NCBI GenBank assembly: GCA_965247425.1
Contig: OZ252023.1
Span: 1,612,001 to 1,676,000, forward strand
Origin: CAZOZZ01 sp965247425
GTDB lineage: Bacteria > Acidobacteriota > Terriglobia > 20CM-2-55-15
DNA length: 64,000 nucleotides
Direction: 5' to 3'
In this document: in pieces, positions 43,939-51,580 of the stretch
How positions within the stretch are numbered: position 1 is the first letter of the stretch
Layout of the letters: the number at the start of each line of letters is the position of its first letter
Notes under the pieces: model-generated
The model's input: only the letters and a program-made list of their open reading frames with translations
Told to the model about the DNA's origin: nothing
The model's database searches: none
Position numbers and translations under genes: made by a program

Positions 43939-44523
43939 TCACCGCATGACCAGGATCGGACACTCCAGACCGGACAGGACTTCTTTGAAACCTCTGTCAG
44001 AAACATCCGTCGCGGGAATTATGAGAATGCCGGCATCTTCCTGGTGCGTCAGTTGTCGCAACCACGCGGCGTCGGTCCGGGGTACGATCCTGTAGCGAAT
44101 CGGCGGTCGGGCTCCAATCGCCTGAACTTCACCATGCTGATTCACCGATCCGATGACAGCCAGAGACTGCTTGATCGGAACCGTGGAGATCGCCGAAAGC
44201 AACGCATACAGCTCTGTCGAAGAGGCACTGTCGCCGTCGACCCCGCTGTAGGATTGTTCAAACACCAGGCTTGCAGACACACCCCATCCAGCTCCGTGTT
44301 GTCAATCACGACATTGACCTGGTAGCGTCGGGCCATCGGAGAGCCCTCCCGTGGCCTGCCCGCGGCCTGAACAGGTTGGGCGACTTGTCCGGATGATTTC
44401 CTTTGCGTGTAGAACCAGGTCTTGCCGAACAGCTTCCAGATATGTCACGACTTCGGAAATTCGGAGTACTCGTCACGCAGTTCTTCGACAAGGTGACCGA
44501 GGGCGAAGTCCGTTATCTCCTGC
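43939..44523 (-). pseudogene. degraded fragment of a LonB-like (AAA_32/S16) protease
   Basis: The open part 44280-43939 reads SASLVFEQSYSGVDGDSASS followed by TELYALLSAIS and SVNQHGEVQAIGA. This is the proteolytic domain of LonB-like proteases, with Ser in GDSAS. The Lys-containing end (usually GGVNEKIEG) is replaced by unrelated sequence. Upstream, in other frames, faint homology continues: FALGHLVEELRDEYSEF near 44500 and PMARRYQVNVVIDNTELDG near 44336-44280, with frame changes and an in-frame TGA just before SASLVF. The ATPase part is gone. It abuts the stop of the histidine kinase gene. It is a remnant, not a working gene. Confidence 0.7.
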
Positions 44524-46976
44524 TACGTCCCGGCTCTCCTCGCGGCTGGTCGCAGGTCCAACACAGTGCGCACGGCAGCAAGCAGAGCTTCCTCCGTAAA
44601 CGGTTTTTCGATGCGGTGGGTGTCGGTCCCGGGCGTTGATTTGACACCGCTCGGGGACGCCGAAGGGCTCGACATGAAAACGATTCCGAATGAGCGAAGT
44701 TTGGCTGCCCTCCGGGTCAGTTCGTACCCGTCCATCCCGGGCATCAGGGTCTCTGTCAGCATCAGGTGAATTGGACCGTTGTGATTCCCGCAGATCCGAA
44801 GCGCTTCCGAAGCGCCGTTGACCTCAAGCGTATGGTATCCGGATCTCTGGAGAATACCGATGATGAGCTGGCGAACCACGTCCTCGGTTTCTACCACCAG
44901 TATCGTCTCCGATCCAGTGGCCGAGCGGGCTGGTTCGGCTTGCTCGCTCGTTACCCCGTTCTTCGCAACGGGCATGTAGATTCGAAACTCGGCTCCACTT
45001 CCAGGGGTGCTGTCCACCAGTACGTTTCCTCCGGCGTGGCTGACCATGGCGTAGACGGATGCCAGGCCGATCCCGGTACCCTTACCCGGTTCTTTCGTGG
45101 TGAAGAATGGTTCGAAGATTCGAGATTGGGTTTCATCATCGATGCCACCCCCGGTGTCCCGAACCGTGAGCATCGAATAGGAGGTCCTGCGAAGACCGGC
45201 CGGGACGACGGCAGACGGGCTGCGATAGTCCACACTGGCGGTCTCGATGAAAAGCTTTCCACCGTCGGGCATCGCGTCCCTGGCGTTGGCGACCAGGTTC
45301 ATGATCCCCTGTTCGATTTGGGAGGGGTCGGCCTTGATGAGTCCTAGCTCCGGGTCTGTTCGGATCGACAACACAACGTCCGCGCCGCCGAGCCTCTGCA
45401 TCATTCCGTCCATACCCAGCACGAGTTCATTCAGGTCCATGATGGCCGGAGGCTGTATCCGCTTACGGCTGAAGGTCATCAACTGTTGGGTCAAGGCCGC
45501 CGCACGCTCGGTTGCGCTCCGCGTGTGTTCCAGGTTTTCCCGAATGTCTTCCACCGGATTGAGATGGTCCAGTGAGAGCTTGGTGTAACCGAGGATGACC
45601 GTCAGAAGGTTGTTGAAGTCGTGAGCGATCCGCCCAGCCAGCCGTCCGACGGCTTCCATTTTGTGCGAATGCCGCAGTTGTTCTTCAAGTTGCCGGTGTT
45701 CGGTCTCGTCCTGACCGATGCCGATACTGGAACCGTCGGAGAGGTGAACGTTCGCCCACATCGTATCCAGGTATTGACCGTCTTTGACCCGCGTCTTGAA
45801 TAGCTTCCATCCGGACTGCCCGGCGCCCATGTGGTCGATCACTTTCGTCCTGTATGCCGCATCCGGATAACACTCTGCCAGGAGATCCACTCGATTCAGA
45901 TCCTCGAGAGTCCAGCCCATGACCTTTTCAAACTCCCGGTTGATCACGTCCACGTCTCCGTTCCGGTCATGCAGAGACACCATGACCGGAATGTGATCGA
46001 AAATCTTCTGGAACCGTTCCGTTTGTGTTCTGAGAGCCTGCTCGGTCTGTTGCCGTTGTTCGGTCAACACAGCCAGGATCAACGAGGACAGGATCGCCGT
46101 AGCTAAATAGATTTGAAGATAGATGACCTGCTGATCGACGCTGTTTCCGATAACCCTCATCGGCCCGAAATCATTCGCCGTGTACGATACCGACACCACG
46201 GCCACCAGCAGCAGTGCAGTTGAGGTTCCCGCGGTTCCAAACCGCAAGGCAGCCCAGATCAGGAACGGGAAAGTTACATACAGTAGCGAAAGCAAGAGCC
46301 CGGAACCGGGGTTGGTCACGCCGAAAATGAGAGCCGTGCTCAGAGAGAGCCCCGCGAACAGCACTGCCGCTTCTGCAAGCCGTGCCCAGGAAATTTTCAG
46401 GGACGTCATCGCCGCCCAGTTCAGTACGAGCGGTGCGCCGACCATCACACCGACCACATCTGAGGTCCACCACAGTCGCCACTGCCTCATGTAGGCCGCT
46501 CCGAATGCAAAATTGATCACGGCGGCTGCAAGGAACCCGGTGATTGCAATCGTTACCGTTGAAGCGACTCCGAGCGCCACGATCTGTTGAACGCTGTTGC
46601 ACCGGATCGGTTCCCGGCAAAGACCTTTCAGGACCCAGGCTCCCAGAGCGGCCTGCAAGCAATTGATTGCGGCCACTCCGGAACTTGCGAGGGCCGGATA
46701 ACCCGCACCAAAATTGGCAAGCATCTCTCCAACGAACGCCGCAACAAGGATTGGCAGCCACGATCCGCGGCTCAGCACGAGAATCGCCAGGACGATTCCG
46801 GCGGCCGGCCAGATCGTAGCGTTTCCTTGAGGTGGCACGGTCAGGGCTAAGCCGAGTCGGACGCTCAAGAACTGGACAGCTGCAACCATACCCAGAGTGA
46901 GGGCCAGGCTGGACGATTGGCTCATGCTGCCCAGACGCATGAAACCGAAATCTTTTTGCTGCTTGGCGGGAAGCAT
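44523..46976 (-). CDS. MASE1-PAS hybrid histidine kinase with non-canonical receiver
   Basis: 817 residues from the ATG at 46976; the 5' extent is uncertain (GTG 47024 or ATG 46925 are in frame). An N-terminal MASE1-like sensor of about eight helices (ALTLGMVAAVQFLSVRLGLA, NATIWPAAGIVLAILVLSRG) is followed by PAS (IFDHIPVMVSLHDRNGDVDV). The kinase H-box is GRIAHDFNNLLTVILG with His about 449. N, G1, F and G2 boxes follow (NLVANARDAMP, VRDTGGGID, IFEPFFTTKEPGKGTGIGLA). The C-terminal receiver starts ILVVETEDVVRQL, where E-D is normal, and the phosphoacceptor Asp is Glu about 742 in LMLTETLMPGMDGYEL. Kinase looks active; the receiver probably cannot be phosphorylated in the usual way. Confidence 0.85.
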   Translation of the reverse strand: MLPAKQQKDFGFMRLGSMSQSSSLALTLGMVAAVQFLSVRLGLALTVPPQGNATIWPAAGIVLAILVLSRGSWLPILVAAFVGEMLANFGAGYPALASSGVAAINCLQAALGAWVLKGLCREPIRCNSVQQIVALGVASTVTIAITGFLAAAVINFAFGAAYMRQWRLWWTSDVVGVMVGAPLVLNWAAMTSLKISWARLAEAAVLFAGLSLSTALIFGVTNPGSGLLLSLLYVTFPFLIWAALRFGTAGTSTALLLVAVVSVSYTANDFGPMRVIGNSVDQQVIYLQIYLATAILSSLILAVLTEQRQQTEQALRTQTERFQKIFDHIPVMVSLHDRNGDVDVINREFEKVMGWTLEDLNRVDLLAECYPDAAYRTKVIDHMGAGQSGWKLFKTRVKDGQYLDTMWANVHLSDGSSIGIGQDETEHRQLEEQLRHSHKMEAVGRLAGRIAHDFNNLLTVILGYTKLSLDHLNPVEDIRENLEHTRSATERAAALTQQLMTFSRKRIQPPAIMDLNELVLGMDGMMQRLGGADVVLSIRTDPELGLIKADPSQIEQGIMNLVANARDAMPDGGKLFIETASVDYRSPSAVVPAGLRRTSYSMLTVRDTGGGIDDETQSRIFEPFFTTKEPGKGTGIGLASVYAMVSHAGGNVLVDSTPGSGAEFRIYMPVAKNGVTSEQAEPARSATGSETILVVETEDVVRQLIIGILQRSGYHTLEVNGASEALRICGNHNGPIHLMLTETLMPGMDGYELTRRAAKLRSFGIVFMSSPSASPSGVKSTPGTDTHRIEKPFTEEALLAAVRTVLDLRPAARRAGT

Positions 46977-47085
46977 CGCCCAATTATCATCCTTTGTATG
47001 TGATGCGTCGACTATAGAATTCACGGATTTCGACGAGTTGAACAGGAAAACAGGATTTTGTTTCCGAAGTTGGATCGCGCCGACA

Positions 47086-47244
47086 ATGCTTTACGGGAGA
47101 AAGTACTTGTTTGCGACGCCGGGTATCGCTGGTCTACTCGCGCTGGGTTCGTTTTCGGCCTGTTACTTCTCAGCTCATCGCGGTCGAACCTCGTCACCCC
47201 GGATGCTGTTACTCTCCATGGAAGGCCGAAGAGTTGCGGGATAG
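47086..47244 (+). CDS. possible small lipoprotein ORF truncated by a repeat (doubtful)
   Basis: An ATG at 47086 opens 52 codons: MLYGRKYLFATPGIAGLLAL then GSFSACYFSAHRG, which looks like a lipoprotein signal with a Cys after FSA. The reading frame ends in a TAG inside the family 2 repeat that starts at 47239, so a longer gene may have been cut. There is no clear ribosome site and no recognisable mature domain. It may be chance. Confidence 0.2.
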   Translation: MLYGRKYLFATPGIAGLLALGSFSACYFSAHRGRTSSPRMLLLSMEGRRVAG

Positions 47245-47361
47245 AGTGTCGGGGTGGCCGTCCCTGGCCACCCGCGGGAATGCTGCGGCTGAGAAAAGGA
47301 TCTCTCTGCCCGGGCGGCCGTCGAACCCCGCGGGCGCCCACGGAGTGACGCCCCGACACTC
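47239..47361. repeat. inverted-repeat element family 2, copy B
   Basis: 123 bp. The left end GGATAGAGTGTCGGGGTGGC and right end GACGCCCCGACACTCG form an inverted pair. Inside are the hairpin GGTGGCCGTCCCTGGCCACC and CCCGCGGGCGCCCACGG. The inner sequence matches copy C closely and copy A weakly. The gap 46977-47386 otherwise holds only the doubtful small ORF and a 12-bp palindrome CTAGGAGCCTAG at 47383-47394 next to the stop of the following gene. That palindrome equals the terminal sequence of family 1. Confidence 0.8.
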
Positions 47362-47386
47362 GTCATTAAACGTTTCGGCTAGGAGC

Positions 47387-50215
47387 CTAGAATAGCGGCG
47401 CCGCGAAGTACAGGACGTTTCGGTCCAGCAAGTCGATTCCCATGAAGTACAGGCTTCCGTCATCGAGAAGATCCAGCTCGAAGTTTTGGTAAGGCCAGAA
47501 GCGGTCGCCTTCCGGCGTCGCTTCGCCCGTTCGATAGACCGTGCGTATTGTTCCGTCCGCCGTGCGGAGAACCAGTTCGGTCCCCCCGTTGTTGTTGACG
47601 ACGAAAGCGACATCTCCTCGTCGGTTGACGTCAAAGTCCCTTGAAATGTAGAAGACCTGAGATCCGTTCGGCATCCTGTCTCCGTTCCCAAAGATCGGGG
47701 TCCACTGTCCGTTCTCGTAGGACGCCAGGACCGAGCCGCCGTTGGTGCGGTTGAACACGGCGTAGAACCGTTGACCTGCCACCCGCAGACCGTCAAGCCA
47801 GTTGATGGATTGACCCCCGACCTGGGTCGTGCCGAACAACGCTGCCGTCTCCCAGTTCCCGTTTTCAAAAAGGTAGACACCGTCCGGTCCGTTTTCGACG
47901 CGCGCGCTTATCATCACCCTACCGGCATCATCTACCGCGATGGCGTTACCCGTGCTGCCTCCGGAGAAAAGGTCGGCGAAAGCCCCCCCATCCGGCGCCA
48001 CAGTCTGGTCCGAACCTCCAAAACTGGCCAGCATCGCCATCCTTCCATTTTCGATCGAGACCAGTCGGCTCTCGTTTTCCGACCACGCGTTCCAGACCAG
48101 AAGGCCCGCGTCATTGGCGGCGAAGTAGTTGGACCCGTCAAACCAGCTGGCCGTCCAGTTTAAAGTGAACGTTGAGAAAATGCCGCTTCCGAGCGTGACC
48201 GGGTATTCGACCAGCGTTTGGAGTGTCGACCCGGTCTGCCGGAAAACGCCGGAGCCGACTGCGAGATAGAGGTCGCCCTGTGGGTTGCGAGTCGCACTGG
48301 ACATGGTTCCGCTCGAAGCGGTCTCTGGTCGACCATCCCCGGTGACCCACACTGCTTCGGGTCCGCTCGACGTGACCTTGAAGATGCTGACCGGATTGCC
48401 GCCGGTGTAGATGTGGGGCGGGCCCGACGCCGCGCCCGGAACGAAACCCATGAAATCGGTGTTTGCCGTGACGTTGATCCGCTCGCCGGACTGGAACAGA
48501 ACACGACCGGAGCCCGATTCCACCAGAACCATCTCGTTTTCGGTCGTCCCGACAAGGCTGTAGACAGTCCCGGTCCGGGTGATGACCGCCTCTTGAAACT
48601 GACGGACGTTGCCTCCGCCCACGGATTCACCCCAGACGATCACCGGGGTTGAGGCCGTGCCGTCCCATCGGTTGAATCCCCACCCGTTGCCCGTGTCTCC
48701 GGTGAAGACGACTTCGCCCCGATCATTGATCGAGTGAATTCGGTCGAAAGATAGGATTTCGAGCATTGTCAGACCGCTTGCCATGTCATAGCGTGCCGGA
48801 CCGCGTGCGTCGTCAGCCAGAACGATTCCGAAGGCCAGTGAGCCGTTTTCGGCCACCCCAAGCCCTCGAATGCGTTCGATCGTGGAACCACCGAGCGAAT
48901 CACCCGTTGCGACCACCTTCCGCGGTGCCGAGAGTCCGTCGGCGCGGTATATCCCTTGCGATCCGTCGCGTGACACCTTGAAGTAAACGTTTCCGCCTCC
49001 GTCGATCCCAAAGTCGCGATCGATGCTGAAACCGTCCGGGAATTCCGCCAACGGCAAGGTCGCCGCCCACACCACTCGGAGGTGGCCATCGGCCAGAAGG
49101 AAGATTCCGTCACGATCCACAATCCCGTTGGGTGAGTCATACGTACCGCGGAACACCACGTCGGCGTCGTCGTTCAGCGAATACCGGGTGATGGACAAGT
49201 TTCGGATCCCTTGAAAGACACCCTGTGTCTGTCCCTCAGCCAGGATGGGCACCGTGCCCGAGGTTGAGGACAGCCACAGGCTCGACCGATTGCCCCGGGT
49301 CCACGAATCGGAAAGGACCTGGCCCGAGCGGTTTATGGAAGTGTTTCCAAAGGCCCAGACGTAGCTTCTGGGGAAGACGCCCGGCGTACCGGCCGAGGTC
49401 ATCAGATCCCACTTGCCGTTGTCGTAGCGCAACACGCCGGTGGCGAGTCCATCCAGCGGAGCGATGAACGCCAGCTGACCGACGTCGTTGGCCGACAGGC
49501 CGGGTTGAGAATTCGGACGCAGTTCGAAGGATCCTTCGATGGGGTCGGTCGCCAGCAGACGGCGGAGTCGGAAATCGGGATTTCGTCGGATGACAACGTC
49601 CGACGTGGTGACAATGCGTTCCACCTGCACCTGGGATGCGCCGAAGATCGGCAGGATGGCCTTGATCGTCACACGCCCGGCAGCCGAGGCACGCAGGAGC
49701 CCGGTGTCGCTGATGGAGGCCACCTGCGTGTAATAACCGTTGGGGCCTGCCACAGCCCATTCGAAATGGACGCCGGGAATCGGGTTGCCGTTGGCGTCCA
49801 GGGCCGTAGCCGAAAATTGCAGGCTGCCGCCGACAAGGATTTCAGTGAGCGGGGCGTCCAGGGCGACGCTGTTGGGGAGAACCACAAGAGTTAACGAGGT
49901 CCACGCGTGGTCCAGCGCAACCCACACCTCGGTTGCGCCGACACCGCGAGCCGTGACCACACCCTGACTGCTCACCGTTAGGACGTTGTCGTTGTGGCTA
50001 CCCCAGTTGAACCCGTCGGTTCTTGAAGCGCCAAACTCGTCCCGCGCCAACGCCGACAGCTGTAGCTGTTCACCTGCGATCAGTGTCGAACGAGAGGCGC
50101 TGACGATGATGCGACGGGCCTCGAACTGCGCTTGGGCCTGAGCTCCGACGTTGTCGGCAAGCGCCAGAACACCTATGACGAGACCGAGCAGCACGTTCGG
50201 GTAGTTCGGTCTCAT
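47387..50215 (-). CDS. secreted protein with Ig-like (BIG2-type) domains and propeller-like repeats
   Basis: 942 residues from the ATG at 50215, overlapping the DUF1501 stop by four bases. Signal peptide MRPNYPNVLLGLVIGVLALADNVGAQ. Residues 30-115 are a BIG2-like Ig domain (RSTLIAGEQLQLSALARDEFG, VVTARGVGATEVWVAL), and 115-210 is a second Ig-like domain. The remaining 700 residues are beta-rich repeats of about 50-60 residues with phrases such as SLNDDADVVFRGTYDS, SINDRGEVVFTGDTGNGW and DVNRRGDVAFVVNNNGG, typical of propeller-like 'NDRGEV' repeat proteins. Extracellular or cell-surface. It is the last gene of the DUF1549/DUF1501 operon; its task is unknown. Confidence 0.75.
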   Translation of the reverse strand: MRPNYPNVLLGLVIGVLALADNVGAQAQAQFEARRIIVSASRSTLIAGEQLQLSALARDEFGASRTDGFNWGSHNDNVLTVSSQGVVTARGVGATEVWVALDHAWTSLTLVVLPNSVALDAPLTEILVGGSLQFSATALDANGNPIPGVHFEWAVAGPNGYYTQVASISDTGLLRASAAGRVTIKAILPIFGASQVQVERIVTTSDVVIRRNPDFRLRRLLATDPIEGSFELRPNSQPGLSANDVGQLAFIAPLDGLATGVLRYDNGKWDLMTSAGTPGVFPRSYVWAFGNTSINRSGQVLSDSWTRGNRSSLWLSSTSGTVPILAEGQTQGVFQGIRNLSITRYSLNDDADVVFRGTYDSPNGIVDRDGIFLLADGHLRVVWAATLPLAEFPDGFSIDRDFGIDGGGNVYFKVSRDGSQGIYRADGLSAPRKVVATGDSLGGSTIERIRGLGVAENGSLAFGIVLADDARGPARYDMASGLTMLEILSFDRIHSINDRGEVVFTGDTGNGWGFNRWDGTASTPVIVWGESVGGGNVRQFQEAVITRTGTVYSLVGTTENEMVLVESGSGRVLFQSGERINVTANTDFMGFVPGAASGPPHIYTGGNPVSIFKVTSSGPEAVWVTGDGRPETASSGTMSSATRNPQGDLYLAVGSGVFRQTGSTLQTLVEYPVTLGSGIFSTFTLNWTASWFDGSNYFAANDAGLLVWNAWSENESRLVSIENGRMAMLASFGGSDQTVAPDGGAFADLFSGGSTGNAIAVDDAGRVMISARVENGPDGVYLFENGNWETAALFGTTQVGGQSINWLDGLRVAGQRFYAVFNRTNGGSVLASYENGQWTPIFGNGDRMPNGSQVFYISRDFDVNRRGDVAFVVNNNGGTELVLRTADGTIRTVYRTGEATPEGDRFWPYQNFELDLLDDGSLYFMGIDLLDRNVLYFAAPLF

Positions 50216-51552
50216 CGGAACACTTCCTCGATCGACGTATACAGGCCGTTGCCCGCGCTGGGAACGTACTCGAACTTTCGTCCCGACGGAGTGTCCAGGA
50301 TGCTCTTGGTCGGGTCGATTCCAAGCGCGGAATAGATCGTCGCGGCGATGTCTTCCATGACGATCGCCCGGCCCCGACTCCAACCCGGGTCGGTCATGAA
50401 GGCGCCTGTGGAATTTGTGGCGCCGATGACCCGATTGCCGGCAACGCCACCGCCCATCATCACGACGCTCATGGCGTTCTTGTGGTGATCGCGTCCGCCC
50501 TGCACGTTCAGTGCGCCCGGAGTGCGACCGAATTCGCCCATCATCACGATCAACGTCTGATCGAGGTCTCCCGAGGTTTTGAGGTCTTCCACCAGGGATC
50601 CGATGGCCCTGTCGAGTTCATTCGACAGGGAATACATGTTCGGGTTCGCGTTCCTGTTGAACATTTGCTGGTGTGTATCCCAGCCTCCCTGCGACAACGC
50701 GACGAACGTCGTTCCGTTCTTCGCCTGGACGGCATTGCGCGCGACACGTGCCGCGCGACCCAGTTCGGTATCGCCATAACGCTGGTTTTCGTCCTCGGAA
50801 AGACGGAACACCGAAGCGATGGATTCGTCGAACATCATCCTTCCGGCCGATTCGTAGTGGGCTGCATGCGCGGCCATCTTCGGGTCCGGCGGCGCGCTTC
50901 GCAAGCGCTGGTCCAACCGTGACAGCAAATCGAACCGCTGGGTAAAGCGTGCCTGGCTGTCGCCCCCGAAGTAGTTATGCTGGATGGCCGAAAGCCCGTT
51001 TCCTTCGGTCGGCGCGGCAAGCGGAGCCACCGTACCGCCCAGGAAAGTGGATCCCTGAAAAGTGCCACCCTGGTTCAGGGACAGAAAGGCGGGCATCGGC
51101 CCGCTGCCACCAAGTTCGGTCGCGATGACCGCTCCCATGTGCGGTGTTTCCGCCTGGAACGCGGGGTTGGACGGGTGCGCGGTCTGCATGTAGAAGGTCC
51201 CGCGTTCGTGAATCGCTTCCCAGCTGCGGACCGACCGAAGGATGCACAGGTCGTCGGTCAAAGTCGAGAGTCTCGGAAAGAGCGTGTTCGACAAAGCGAT
51301 GTTGCCGTGTTGCTGGATGTCGATGTCGTCCGGGTTCCAGGACGCATCCTTGACGTCGAACGTATCGAGGTGAGAAGGCGCACCGTTCAAGTAGACGAAG
51401 ATGCAAGCCCGTGCCGTCCCCCGGACCTCGGGGCCGGCTGAGATCACCTGGGCATCGCCTCGACGCGCCAGAGTCGCAAAGGCGGCCCAGGAGGCCGCCC
51501 GGGCGAGCCACTCCCGCCGAGTCATTTTGCTACAACTGGGACATCCGAGCAT
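50212..51552 (-). CDS. DUF1501-family Tat-exported protein
   Basis: 446 residues from the ATG at 51552; MTRREWLARAASW at 51525 is an alternative and is the usual Tat start. The family is sulfatase/alkaline-phosphatase-like in fold and is nearly always next to DUF1549/DUF1553 genes. Visible: ACIFVYLNGAPSHLDTFDVK, LSTLTDDLCILRSVRSWEAIHER, TAHPSNPAFQAETPHMGAVI, ALSQGGWDTHQQMF, IVMMGEFGRTPGALNVQGGRDHH and GWSRGRAIVMEDIAATIYSALGID. The GGWDTH and GRDHH clusters are candidate metal ligands. The start is 28 bp after the DUF1549 stop, and the end overlaps the next gene as ATGA. The biochemical role of the family is not established. Confidence 0.85.
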   Translation of the reverse strand: MLGCPSCSKMTRREWLARAASWAAFATLARRGDAQVISAGPEVRGTARACIFVYLNGAPSHLDTFDVKDASWNPDDIDIQQHGNIALSNTLFPRLSTLTDDLCILRSVRSWEAIHERGTFYMQTAHPSNPAFQAETPHMGAVIATELGGSGPMPAFLSLNQGGTFQGSTFLGGTVAPLAAPTEGNGLSAIQHNYFGGDSQARFTQRFDLLSRLDQRLRSAPPDPKMAAHAAHYESAGRMMFDESIASVFRLSEDENQRYGDTELGRAARVARNAVQAKNGTTFVALSQGGWDTHQQMFNRNANPNMYSLSNELDRAIGSLVEDLKTSGDLDQTLIVMMGEFGRTPGALNVQGGRDHHKNAMSVVMMGGGVAGNRVIGATNSTGAFMTDPGWSRGRAIVMEDIAATIYSALGIDPTKSILDTPSGRKFEYVPSAGNGLYTSIEEVFR

Positions 51553-51580
51553 TTCTTGTGCGAGGCTGCCTTGCTACTTT

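Noticed and set aside
47383..47394. CTAGGAGCCTAG palindrome beside the Ig-like gene stop, as a fifth family 1 copy
   Set aside because: Only the 10-base terminal sequence is present with no element core on either side; it could be an excision scar but may be chance.
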